NCBI RefSeq assembly: GCF_003947415.1
Contig: NZ_QHKL01000002.1
Span: forward strand, 1,178,001-1,242,000
DNA from: Amycolatopsis sp. WAC 01376
Lineage (GTDB): Bacteria > Actinomycetota > Actinomycetes > Mycobacteriales > Pseudonocardiaceae
Direction of reading: 5' to 3'
DNA: 64,000 bases
Part shown: piece after piece, positions 43,315 to 51,466 of the stretch
How the letters are laid out: the number at the start of each line of letters is the position of its first letter
Position numbering within the stretch: the stretch's first letter is position 1
Program-made: the position numbers and the translations under genes
Notes under the pieces: model-generated
What the model was told of the DNA's origin: nothing
Databases searched by the model: none
Seen by the model: only the letters and a program-made list of their open reading frames with translations

Positions 43315-44673
43315 TCAGCGGCGCCCCACCGGCGGGTCCGTGTTCGGGCATTTGCGTTCCGCTTCCCAGGGCAAGCCGACCTGATTGACCCCGATACACG
43401 CCTGGTTGTCCGGCCCTGACCCCATTCCGCTCAGCAGGGAGTCGAGGTTCTCCTTGACCCCGCAGCCGGAGAACTTGGGCAGGGTGAAGCCCTTGTAGGC
43501 GGGTTCCGGGTCGTTCGGATCGGTCCGCAGCACGCCGCCGGTGAACGCGTTCCAGTTCGGCCCGCGCAGGTTCAGCACGATCGGTTCGCTGGTCATGCAG
43601 TTGTCGCCGACGTCGAGGGGGACACCGTTGATGGTGAGATCCTTCAGTTTCCCGAAGAGTTCGAGCCGCAAGGTGGCCGTCGTCGTGGTGTCCCCGTGCA
43701 GCATGGTCTCGACGTCGATGACGGTGTTGCCCGTTTTGTAGTCGGCGGGCAGGAGCTCCATCGTCCCGTTGATCGGGACGAAACCGAAGCCGAGGATGGT
43801 CATCTTGCTCGGCGGCAAAATGGTGGAGCCGGTGCTGCGGTGGGGAGGCGCCGGGTAGAGGTAGTAGAAGGCGTTGAAGATGAACGACGGGGTCAACCGG
43901 ACGAAGGCACCGAGCTTCTTCACCGACGACGTGCCTTGCGATTCGAAGGGCTGCAAGGGGAACACGGCGTCCGGCGGTGGCTCTTCGTTCGTGGCGTGCG
44001 TTCCGGCGCCGGGTTTCTGCCCGGGTTTGACGGTCTTCGGTTTGGCGATGCCCATCTCGAGCATCGTGACGCTGCCCAGCTTGGTGTCCTGATCCGGGGT
44101 CTGCGTGCAGGTGATCGGATTCCGCGGCGCCTCCGCCTGCGCCGCGGAAAGCTCGAGGGACGGGGCACCCGTGGTGAGCCGGAGTTCGCCGGGGCGGGTC
44201 GCCATGATGTCGGGAACCTTGCCCGTCGCGACCAGCTTCAGCTCACCGGTGGCGGGCACCTTGGTCGCCGGGATCTCAAGGGTCACCGGGATCTGGGCCT
44301 TCTTGTCCTCGCGCGTGGCCGTGAGCTCGATCTTCGCCGTGCCTGCCACCTCGGTGAGCGCGCCCAGCGTTCCCTCGCCGAGGGTGAAGGTGACGGAGAA
44401 ATCCTTGACCTGCACCGGTTTTCCGGTTTGGACGACCTTGGGCAGCGTGGCCTGGACGTCCATGGTGACCGGACGTTCGCCGACCGGATCCGGGAAGGCA
44501 CAGGTGTTCGCCAGGGTCTGGTGCGCGGGGGAAGCCCCCTGCAAGGGCGCTTTCGGCGGGGTCGCCGGATCGGTCGCCGCCGAGGAGGCCAAGGCGCCGT
44601 TCACACCCGCGAGCAGGATCACGCCCGCCAGTACGGGAAGCCTCCCGAGTGTCCGGCGAACCTGCTGCGTCAT
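43315..44673 (-). CDS. large secreted protein with DUF6801-like N-terminal region
   Basis: 452 residues. Signal peptide to about residue 30 (LPVLAGVILLAGVNGALASS). Residues about 52-195 (TCAFPDPVGERPVTMDVQA...) resemble the DUF6801 module of the two smaller neighbours. The C-terminal part (about 290-450) shares a pattern with the protein at 47454: GFTLPKFSGCG...GSGPDNQ. Several cysteines suggest extracellular disulfides. Unknown function; probably a cell-surface or exported protein. First in a cluster with two paralogues. Confidence 0.75.
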   Translation of the reverse strand: MTQQVRRTLGRLPVLAGVILLAGVNGALASSAATDPATPPKAPLQGASPAHQTLANTCAFPDPVGERPVTMDVQATLPKVVQTGKPVQVKDFSVTFTLGEGTLGALTEVAGTAKIELTATREDKKAQIPVTLEIPATKVPATGELKLVATGKVPDIMATRPGELRLTTGAPSLELSAAQAEAPRNPITCTQTPDQDTKLGSVTMLEMGIAKPKTVKPGQKPGAGTHATNEEPPPDAVFPLQPFESQGTSSVKKLGAFVRLTPSFIFNAFYYLYPAPPHRSTGSTILPPSKMTILGFGFVPINGTMELLPADYKTGNTVIDVETMLHGDTTTTATLRLELFGKLKDLTINGVPLDVGDNCMTSEPIVLNLRGPNWNAFTGGVLRTDPNDPEPAYKGFTLPKFSGCGVKENLDSLLSGMGSGPDNQACIGVNQVGLPWEAERKCPNTDPPVGRR

Positions 44674-44689
44674 CTGGTTTCCTCTCGCG

Positions 44690-45310
44690 TCAAACGACGG
44701 GGATCGCCGGGGCGAACGCGCGGTTCTGTGCCGGGTTGGTGTTTTTGACCGTACAGCCGAGTGTCCACGGGGTCCATGTGTTGTCCCGCTTGTGGAATTC
44801 GACTTCGAGTCGGAACGTGGTGCCGAGCGCGAAGGTCGCCTGGCCGGGAGCGCCCGCCGTGAAAACGGGAACGGCGGTGGCCGAGTCCTGGGTGAAGCCG
44901 ACCGTGCGCGGCCCGGGTACGTACGGGGTGATCTGCTCGGGCAGGTCCAGCCCGGTGACGGTCGCCGAAGCCGGGGTGGCGTTCGTCGCGGTCACCGGCG
45001 CTTTCACCTTGCCGCGGAGGCCGTCGTAGTTGGCGGCGCTGAAGATCGTCGCGTTGTGGATGGCGCTGAAGGTCGCGGTGCCGGCGATCGCGGCCGGTGT
45101 GAAGGCGCCGCCCGCGGACACCGGGCCCGGGATGTCGAACCTCGCCGTGATGTCGAGCGGTTGCTGGCCGATCATCGGGAAGCCGCACATGTACGTGACG
45201 GTCCCGGTCGTGTGAGAGGTGGCGGCCGAAGCCTGCCCGACGGTGAGCAGGGAGGCCGCGCCGAGCATGATGACGGAGACGACGCCTGCCCGGCGGACCT
45301 GCTGTCCCAT
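44690..45310 (-). CDS. secreted DUF6801-like protein, tandem paralogue 1
   Basis: 206 residues from ATG 45310. Signal peptide ends near QASAA. The mature part starts TVTYMCGFPMIGQQPLDI, followed by LDLPEQITPYVPGPRTVGF and TLGCTVKNTNPAQNRAFAP. It closely resembles the next gene upstream over its whole length, so the pair arose by duplication. Two cysteines frame the domain. Function unknown; likely an extracellular beta-rich domain. Confidence 0.78.
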   Translation of the reverse strand: MGQQVRRAGVVSVIMLGAASLLTVGQASAATSHTTGTVTYMCGFPMIGQQPLDITARFDIPGPVSAGGAFTPAAIAGTATFSAIHNATIFSAANYDGLRGKVKAPVTATNATPASATVTGLDLPEQITPYVPGPRTVGFTQDSATAVPVFTAGAPGQATFALGTTFRLEVEFHKRDNTWTPWTLGCTVKNTNPAQNRAFAPAIPVV

Positions 45311-45380
45311 AAGGGTTCCTCTCATGGCCGATGATGGAGACCGTGCGGGGCGGGCGTCCCCGCCCCGCACGGATGGTTCA

Positions 45381-46007
45381 TCAGGTGATGGGGACGGCCG
45401 GGCTGAACGCGCGGTTCTGCGCCGGGTTGGTGTTCTTCACCGTGCAGTTGAAGCTCCACTTGGTCCAGGAACCGTCCTTCTTGTGGAACTCCAGCGGCGC
45501 GCTGATCGTGGTGCCGAGGGAGGCGGTCGCGGAGCCGGGCGTGCCTGCCGTGAACGTGGGAACGCCGGTGCCCGCGTCCTGGAGGATGTTGAACGTCCGC
45601 GGCCCCGGCACGTACGGGTTGATCTGGGTCGGGACGTCGAGGTTCGTCACCGACGCCGAGGCGGGGGTGGCGTTGGTGACCGTGACCGGCATGTTCACCT
45701 TGCCGCGGACACCGTCGTAGTTGGCGCTGTTGAGCAGCGCGTTGATGGTGGCGCTGATCGTCGCGGTGCCACTGATGCTCGACGGCGTGAAGGTGCCGCC
45801 CGATGCGACCGAATCGGGCCCGGTGAACTGGGCCTTCACGTCCAGCTGCTGCTGGCCGATAGCGGGAAAGTTGCACATGTACGCGACCGTGCCGGTGGCG
45901 TAGGTGGTCGCGGCGGCGGCCGTGCCGGCGGTGAGCACGGCGACGGCACCCATCACGACGGCGGTGGTGGCGACACCGGCTGACAACTTGCCAAGTCTGC
46001 GGGACAT
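45381..46007 (-). CDS. secreted DUF6801-like protein, tandem paralogue 2
   Basis: 208 residues. ATG 46007 chosen because AAAGGAG lies 9 bp upstream; an ATG at 46016 touches that site and is unlikely to be used. Signal peptide to about GTAAA. Shared motifs with the paralogue: YMCNFPAIGQQQLDV, QINPYVPGPRTFN and CTVKNTNPAQNRAFSPA. It is probably first of a three-gene transcript ending at 43315. Divergent from the RCC1-repeat gene. Confidence 0.78.
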   Translation of the reverse strand: MSRRLGKLSAGVATTAVVMGAVAVLTAGTAAAATTYATGTVAYMCNFPAIGQQQLDVKAQFTGPDSVASGGTFTPSSISGTATISATINALLNSANYDGVRGKVNMPVTVTNATPASASVTNLDVPTQINPYVPGPRTFNILQDAGTGVPTFTAGTPGSATASLGTTISAPLEFHKKDGSWTKWSFNCTVKNTNPAQNRAFSPAVPIT

Positions 46008-46279
46008 ACCTGTCATCTCCTTTGATCCAGTTTACGTCTCGGACGGCTTTCCCCATGCGCCTTTCGGCGAATTTTTCTGATCAAATATGCTCGACTTGAG
46101 CGGCTTTCTCGGTGGTGGGGTAAACCGAGGTTACCCGCGAGTTATGTACGTAACAAGTATCCATGTCGACAGGTTTCGCAGTGGGGGCGGAAACCGTTCT
46201 TTCTTGTCAGTCCGCGCTGAATGCGATTATGAAGTTTGTCCGCCGATGACAAAGACGGGGTCGATCGGTGGAGCCGGGT

Positions 46280-46285
46280 TAACAT
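46280..46285 (+). promoter_or_regulatory. candidate -10 of the RCC1-repeat gene
   Basis: TAACAT lies 7 bp before the ATG at 46293, and no ribosome site is seen before that ATG. Both facts fit a leaderless mRNA. No convincing -35 was found at the expected distance. Confidence 0.4.
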
Positions 46286-46292
46286 TTCCCGC

Positions 46293-47273
46293 ATGGCTTC
46301 AGTCAATCGACGATCCACGACACGGCGCGTGACGACATCCACGATAGCCGTAATGATCGCCACGGTTTCCCTTTCCGGTATCGCCGACGCCGCGCCGACC
46401 GGCGAACCGCGGCCGTGGGGGAGCAACGACTACGGGCAGGGGCAGGGCACAGTGCCCGCCTCGGCGTTCGGCGCGAGCGCGGTCTCCGCGGGCGGGATCA
46501 CCCATCTGGCCCTGAAGGACGGAGGCGTGGTCGCCTGGGGTAATGACAACTACGGCCAGGCCACCGTTCCGGCCGCGGCCACGTCCGGTGTGTCGGCGAT
46601 CGCCTCGGGCTGGGCGCACGAACTGGCCCTCAAGAACGGCGGTGTGATCGCCTGGGGCAACGGTTTCTACGGCCAGAACGTCGTACCCGCCGCCGCCACC
46701 TCCGGCGTCAAGGCCATCTCCACCAGCGCCTACTTCAACCTCGCGCTCAAGACGAACGGCAGCGTGCTGAGCTGGGGTTCGCGGACCACCGTCCCCGCGA
46801 CGGTCACTTCGGGGGTCACCGCGATCTCGGCGGGTGTCGACCACGGCCTCGCGCTCAAGAACGGCGGCGTGATCGGGTGGGGCAGCAACTCGAAGGGCCA
46901 GATCACCGTGCCGGCGGCGGCGACCTCCGGGGTGACGGCGATCTCGGGCGGGTTCCGCCACAGCATCGCGCTGAAGAACGGCGGCGTCCTCGCCTGGGGC
47001 GATAACACCTACGGCCAGGCTTCCGTGCCGCCCGAGGCGCAATCGGACGTCGTCGCCATCGACGCCGGCTACAACCACAACGTGGCTCTGAAGGCGGACG
47101 GAAGCGTCTTCGCCTGGGGCAGCAACCTGAAACAGGAGAGCCGGGACACCAGCTCGGAACCGCCGATGGACATGTGGAAGTTCTCGGGCGTCTGTGCTCC
47201 GGTCTACGCCGTTTCCGCAGGTGACGGCACCGGCGTCGCGTTGGTCGACCCTGCCGCGCCGCAGTTCTGCTGA
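46293..47273 (+). CDS. secreted RCC1-repeat (beta-propeller) protein
   Basis: 326 residues. Signal peptide to about residue 33 (LSGIADAA). About six to seven RCC1-type repeats of some 45 residues follow, each with ALKNGGVIAWG and YGQ-TVPAAATSGV themes, so the mature protein should be a single beta-propeller. The last blade ends with two cysteines (FSGVCAPVY, PQFC), possibly closing the ring by a disulfide. Binding partner unknown; the divergent secreted DUF6801 proteins are candidates by position only. Confidence 0.85.
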   Translation: MASVNRRSTTRRVTTSTIAVMIATVSLSGIADAAPTGEPRPWGSNDYGQGQGTVPASAFGASAVSAGGITHLALKDGGVVAWGNDNYGQATVPAAATSGVSAIASGWAHELALKNGGVIAWGNGFYGQNVVPAAATSGVKAISTSAYFNLALKTNGSVLSWGSRTTVPATVTSGVTAISAGVDHGLALKNGGVIGWGSNSKGQITVPAAATSGVTAISGGFRHSIALKNGGVLAWGDNTYGQASVPPEAQSDVVAIDAGYNHNVALKADGSVFAWGSNLKQESRDTSSEPPMDMWKFSGVCAPVYAVSAGDGTGVALVDPAAPQFC

Positions 47274-47303
47274 ACTGCGAGGCGGACCCGGCGTCGAGCT
47301 CTT

Positions 47304-47360
47304 ATGTCGTGAAGGGCCCCTTTGAGACGATCAACGTCTCAAAGGGGCCCTTCACGACAT
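47304..47360. repeat. long palindrome, sub-family B copy 2
   Basis: Perfect 25-bp arms (47304-47328, 47336-47360) with loop GATCAAC; one further G-C pair can form inside. Arms and right flank (CATCCCCACGACC) equal the copy at 3178. It lies 31 bp after the RCC1-repeat gene, in the convergent gap. Confidence 0.88.
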
Positions 47361-47386
47361 CCCCACGACCGCGGTCACTCTCGCGA

Positions 47387-47441
47387 GTCCGTGAAGGTCT
47401 CCTTGAGGGACCCAGAGTCCCTCAAGGAGACCTTCACGGAC
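47387..47441. repeat. long palindrome, sub-family A copy 3
   Basis: Perfect 25-bp arms (47387-47411, 47417-47441) with loop CCAGA; the arm begins GTCCGTGAAGGTCTCCTTGA. Variable pair T47398-A47430. It ends 13 bp before the stop of the minus-strand gene at 47454. Confidence 0.88.
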
Positions 47442-47453
47442 CGGACTCGAGCC

Positions 47454-48110
47454 TCAGACGTTGGACTTCATGTTCAGGGTGATGGTGTTGTCCGGACCGG
47501 AGATCAACGCCCCCAGCGCGAGGTCGTTGATGAAGCAGTCCTTGAACTCCGGGATGGTGAACGTCCCCGAAGACGGGATCGACGGGGCGAACAGGTCGAC
47601 GTTCTTCGACACCAGCGTCAGGTCCAGCGGCTTGACGGTCTTGCAGGCGTTCGGCACCGTCGGCAGCGGGATGACCGGCCAGAACAGGCCGACCACGATG
47701 TTGTCGATCAGCATGTTCGCCTGCGAATGGGTGGTCAGGTCGCCGTTGGCGAGCGTGCCGGTGACCGGGCCGGTCGGCTCGATCCGCACGCGGGCCTTGA
47801 TCTTGAAGACCCCCGAGACCAGCGAGATGTTCGCCGTCGAGGGCGGCAGGGACAGGTTCCCTCGGATGCCGACGTTGTCACCGTCGATGACGAGGGCACC
47901 GTCGAGCTGACCGGGGCCGAGGTCGAGGGTGCCGCCGGTCTTCTTGACCGTGGTCTTCCCGGTGACGGTGTAGGACACCGGGATCTCCACCGGGTCGTCC
48001 GCGAGGGCGGGCGACGCGGCGAGGCTGCCCGCCACGGCGATCGCGGAAGTGAGCGCGACGACCGTGCCGAGACGGCGACGAGCGGTTTTCGGGCGCGTTC
48101 GACCGAACAT
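47454..48110 (-). CDS. secreted protein at the end of the mce operon
   Basis: 218 residues. Twin-Arg-like basic N-terminus, then a signal peptide ending near ASPALA. The C-terminal part shares a motif series with the protein at 43315: a cysteine, then PLDLTLVSK, GTFTIPEFKDC and LISGPDNTI. It starts 50 bp after the second Mce-associated gene and reads the same way, so it probably belongs to the mce transcript. Function unknown; a role in the envelope lipid system is an inference from position. Confidence 0.72.
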   Translation of the reverse strand: MFGRTRPKTARRRLGTVVALTSAIAVAGSLAASPALADDPVEIPVSYTVTGKTTVKKTGGTLDLGPGQLDGALVIDGDNVGIRGNLSLPPSTANISLVSGVFKIKARVRIEPTGPVTGTLANGDLTTHSQANMLIDNIVVGLFWPVIPLPTVPNACKTVKPLDLTLVSKNVDLFAPSIPSSGTFTIPEFKDCFINDLALGALISGPDNTITLNMKSNV

Positions 48111-48160
48111 GGGTTTCTCCTCGTTTTCTCTCCTGTTTTACAAAGCGGACGAATGAGGGA

Positions 48161-48733
48161 TCATCGGGGGACGAGGTCGGTGATGACCCAGTTCTCGCCT
48201 TCGCGTTCAGCGGTGACCGAAAGCTGCGCCGCGGCCGTCGTCGACGAATTGTTGTCGGCCCTTGTCGCCGCTTGATCGAGGAATACCAGCAGCCTCGCTT
48301 TACCGCCGCCGAGTTCCTGGACGGCGGATGAGGAGACGCGGGTCGTGAGGACGAGTTTCTGTGCCGGTGCCTTTTCCCGGACTTGGGCGAACAACTGGTT
48401 GTACGACTCCAGCGCCTTACCTCTCAGCGCCGAAGCGGCCGCCTTTTCGGTGACGTCGGTCCGGTCGTAGGAATAGGAGAAGATCTTGTTGAGCGCCACC
48501 GTCACCGCGGAGTTCACCTCGGCCGTCGCGCCGACGTCGGTGAGCGCGGTGTTGGCCGCCGACGGCGCCGCCGAGATCGACCTCGCCTCCAGCGTGAACC
48601 ACGCGCCCGCCGCCACCAGTACGGCCGCCGCGACCAGCAGGATCAGCGGCGGCTTCGGGCGGCGCGACGGCTTCTCGGCGACGACTTCGGGTTCGGCTTC
48701 GGGTTCGACGGAAGCGTCGGCCGTGGCGGTCAT
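48161..48733 (-). CDS. Mce-associated membrane protein (second of pair)
   Basis: 190 residues. A basic, acidic-alternating N-terminus, one membrane helix (LILLVAAAVLVAAGAWFTL, about 32-50), then an extracytoplasmic alpha/beta domain ending in ENWVITDLVPR. This matches Mam proteins found downstream of mce genes, which stabilise Mce complexes. It overlaps the preceding Mam gene by 4 bp. Confidence 0.85.
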   Translation of the reverse strand: MTATADASVEPEAEPEVVAEKPSRRPKPPLILLVAAAVLVAAGAWFTLEARSISAAPSAANTALTDVGATAEVNSAVTVALNKIFSYSYDRTDVTEKAAASALRGKALESYNQLFAQVREKAPAQKLVLTTRVSSSAVQELGGGKARLLVFLDQAATRADNNSSTTAAAQLSVTAEREGENWVITDLVPR

Positions 48734-49233
48734 CGCGCACCCACCGGGAGCTGGTCGAGCGCGCTGAGCTTCCAGCCCTCGCCGGTCCTGGTCAGCCCGG
48801 CGGCGAACCGGTTGCGCTTCGTCGTCGGCGCCGCGCCTTCCTTCGCCATGGTGATCTCCACCGAAGCCAGCATCTTGGCCGTTCCGGCGTGGTCGTCCAG
48901 TTCGCTGATGGCCGCGTCCAGCACCTTGCCCGTCGAGACCGTCGCGTCCTTGGTCAGGGTCTGCTTGGTCGCGTCGTCGGTCTTGCCAAGCTGATCGCGC
49001 AGCGGGCCGGTGGACGCGGCGAGCCAGTCGGCGATGCCCTGGTCGACCCGATGGTGATCGAGGCTGGTCAGCCGGGCGACGAGTTCACGTCCGCTCTTCA
49101 GCGCTTCGTCACGCGAGTTCCCGTAGGCCACCGCCGTCGAACCCGTCGCGGTGAACCAGGTGTACCCGGCCCATCCCGCGAACGCGCAGGCCGCGGCGAA
49201 CACGGCGATCGCGATCTTCAGTTGCGCAGCCAC
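48730..49233 (-). CDS. Mce-associated membrane protein (first of pair)
   Basis: 167 residues from GTG 49233, with GAGGAG about 5 bp upstream. N-terminal membrane helix (IAIAVFAAACAFAGWAGYTW), then an SRDEALKSGRELVARLTSLD helix and a C-terminal strand unit WKLSALDQLPV, the Mam/VirB8-like fold. The start lies inside the end of mceF (16-bp overlap). Same role as its neighbour, in the same operon. Confidence 0.85.
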   Translation of the reverse strand: MAAQLKIAIAVFAAACAFAGWAGYTWFTATGSTAVAYGNSRDEALKSGRELVARLTSLDHHRVDQGIADWLAASTGPLRDQLGKTDDATKQTLTKDATVSTGKVLDAAISELDDHAGTAKMLASVEITMAKEGAAPTTKRNRFAAGLTRTGEGWKLSALDQLPVGAR

Positions 49234-50411
49234 AACATCTCCTCGAGGCTGGTGGACGTCGGCTGGCCGTCGGCGCCGAAGCCGCCGGGGATCGCGGCGG
49301 GCGGGACGCCGCCCTTCGGCGCGTTCTGCGAGCCGCGGACCGAACTCGGGTTGCCCTTGTCGAGCGTGCACGCGGCACCGGTGTTGAACGGCAGCGGCGC
49401 GAGGTCCGCGCTGCTGCGGGTCTTCGTGCCCTCGTAGCCCTTGGTGCAGGGCATCGGGTCGAAGAAGGTCAGTACCAGTTCGATCTTCCCGGACTGCTCG
49501 TCGACGGAGGCGTCGACCGCGGACACCGCCTTCGGGGTGTTGATCAGCAGCTGCCGGAGGCCGTCGGTGCGCGCGGAGAACACCTGCGACGTGGTGAGCA
49601 GGTTCGCCAGCAGGATCGGCAGGCCCGGCTCGTTGTCCCGCAACAGCCCGGAGAGCTGGGTCGCCGCTTCGGGCGCGGTCGTGATCAGCCGTCGCAGGTC
49701 ACCGTCCGAACGGGACAGCTGTTCGGCGAACTGCTTGGCGTTGCCGCTGAACTGCCGCCAAGCCTGTGACGAGTCGACTTGGGTCTTCAGCACGGTCGAG
49801 CCGTCGGTGAGCAGGCTCTCCGTCTGCGGCAGGTGATCGGCGGCCTGTTTGGTGAAGTCGGTGGTGGAATCCAGCAGCACCTGCAGGTTCGCGCCGGAAC
49901 CGCGCAGGGCGTTGTCGAGTTCGTCGACCACGGTCCGCAGATCCTCGGTCGGCACGGACGCGGTCAGCGAGTCCAGATCGGTCAGCAGATGCTGCACCGG
50001 TAGCGGCACACTCGTCGCCTCGCGCGGGATGACCGAACCTTCGGCGAGGAACGGCCCGTCGCCGGTCCGCGGCTGCAGGTCGACGAACTGCTCGCCGACC
50101 GCGGACCGGTTCGCCACGACCGCCCGCGAGTTCGCCGGGATCCGCGGCGCGTCGTCGTCGATCAGGAGATCCGCTTCCATGCCGCCGGCGGTGAGCCGCA
50201 GTTCGCCGACCCGGCCGACGGCGACGCCGCGATAGGTCACCTCGCCGTTGGTGAACAGGCCGCCGCCGTCGGTCAGCGCGAGCTTCACGGTGTACCCGCT
50301 CGCCCCGAAGAGCCGGTCGAGCCCCGCGTAGTTGGCGCCGACGAACGCCGTCGTCGCCAGCGCGAGGACGACGAACGCGATCACCTGGATCCGGACACGG
50401 GCGGTGAGCAT
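49218..50411 (-). CDS. MCE family protein, MceF position
   Basis: 397 residues: one N-terminal helix (IAFVVLALATTAFVGANYA), the MCE/MlaD domain (about 40-115; VTYRGVAVGRVGELRL) and a long helical region of about 200 residues that would build the periplasmic tube. Last of six mce genes; its ATG shares one base with the mceE stop. The six Mce proteins form a heterohexamer carrying lipids or sterols between envelope layers. Confidence 0.9.
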   Translation of the reverse strand: MLTARVRIQVIAFVVLALATTAFVGANYAGLDRLFGASGYTVKLALTDGGGLFTNGEVTYRGVAVGRVGELRLTAGGMEADLLIDDDAPRIPANSRAVVANRSAVGEQFVDLQPRTGDGPFLAEGSVIPREATSVPLPVQHLLTDLDSLTASVPTEDLRTVVDELDNALRGSGANLQVLLDSTTDFTKQAADHLPQTESLLTDGSTVLKTQVDSSQAWRQFSGNAKQFAEQLSRSDGDLRRLITTAPEAATQLSGLLRDNEPGLPILLANLLTTSQVFSARTDGLRQLLINTPKAVSAVDASVDEQSGKIELVLTFFDPMPCTKGYEGTKTRSSADLAPLPFNTGAACTLDKGNPSSVRGSQNAPKGGVPPAAIPGGFGADGQPTSTSLEEMLWLRN

Positions 50412-51466
50412 CAGCTACCTCCGGAGGACGGCAGCGGCAGGGTCGGGAGGTCCGGCGGGACGCCTTCGCCCGGTGGTGGGAGTTCGACGCCCGGTGCGGG
50501 GATCATCGAGGCGTAGACGTTCAGGTAGTCGCCCTTGATCCCGTCGCGGACGGCGTCGGTGAACGGGAACGTCGGCAGGATCTCCAGCGATTTGGGCAGG
50601 TTCTCGCCGGCGTCGGCCAGCCGTTTGAGGATCGGCGCGAGCGCGGTGAGGTCCGCGACGAGGTCGGCCTTGCTCTTCTTGATCACGTCGACGCCGACCC
50701 CGGAAAGCCGGTCCAGCGCCTGCAGCATCGAGACGAGCTGTGTGCGCTGGTCGGAAAGGCTCTGAAGACCGGGGGTGAGGTCGGTGAGCGCGCCTTCGAC
50801 CTGCTTCTTCCGGTTGGCCAGTGTCGCCGAGAGCTGGTTGAGCCCGTCGAGCGCCGAGGTGATCTCCGACCGATGCGAGTCCAGATTGGACACCAGCTGT
50901 TCCACAGTGGACAGGAAGGAGCGGATCTCCTCCTCGTTGCCGTCCATCACCTTCGACAGCTCGCGGTTGATGGTCTGCAACTGGCCGATCCCGCCGCCGT
51001 TGAGCAGCAGGGACAGCGCGCCGAAGACCTCCTCGAACTCCGGGTTGCGGTTCGTGCTCGCGACCGGGATCACCCCACCGTCGCCCAGCCTGCCTTCGGC
51101 CCTCGCCGCGCTCGGGGCGAGCTCGATGAACTTCTCGCCGAGCAGGCTGGACTGCCGCAGCCGCGCGATGGCGTTGGCGGGCAGGTGGACGTCGCCGTTG
51201 AGCGCCAAAACGGTCTCGGCCGTCCAGCCGTCCTCGCCGAGCTGGATCTTCTCGACCCGGCCGACCGGTACGTCGCCCACCTTCACCGCGGCCTGCGGGA
51301 CCAGGTCGAGTACGTCGGCGAACTGCACGGTCACCCGGTACGGATGGTCACCGATATCCGCGCCGCCGGGCAGCGGCAGGTCGTAGACGCCCTTGAAATC
51401 GGAGGAACAGGCGGTGAGCGCGACACAGCACGCGGCGAGTACGGCGATCGACCGTTTCGTGGCCAT
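50411..51466 (-). CDS. MCE family lipoprotein, MceE position
   Basis: 351 residues. Lipobox LTACSSD with Cys20 as lipid-anchoring residue, as in mycobacterial MceE (Lpr) proteins. The MCE domain follows (VQFADVLDLVPQAAVKVGDVPVGRVEKI), then a helical region and a Pro-rich end (PPPGEGVPPDLPTLPLP). It is the only lipoprotein of the six, which fixes the order of the operon. Start shares a base with the mceD stop. Confidence 0.92.
   Translation of the reverse strand: MATKRSIAVLAACCVALTACSSDFKGVYDLPLPGGADIGDHPYRVTVQFADVLDLVPQAAVKVGDVPVGRVEKIQLGEDGWTAETVLALNGDVHLPANAIARLRQSSLLGEKFIELAPSAARAEGRLGDGGVIPVASTNRNPEFEEVFGALSLLLNGGGIGQLQTINRELSKVMDGNEEEIRSFLSTVEQLVSNLDSHRSEITSALDGLNQLSATLANRKKQVEGALTDLTPGLQSLSDQRTQLVSMLQALDRLSGVGVDVIKKSKADLVADLTALAPILKRLADAGENLPKSLEILPTFPFTDAVRDGIKGDYLNVYASMIPAPGVELPPPGEGVPPDLPTLPLPSSGGS

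Noticed and set aside
43315..47273. Biosynthetic gene cluster for a natural product
   Set aside because: No synthase, precursor peptide or tailoring enzyme is present; the genes encode exported structural-looking proteins.
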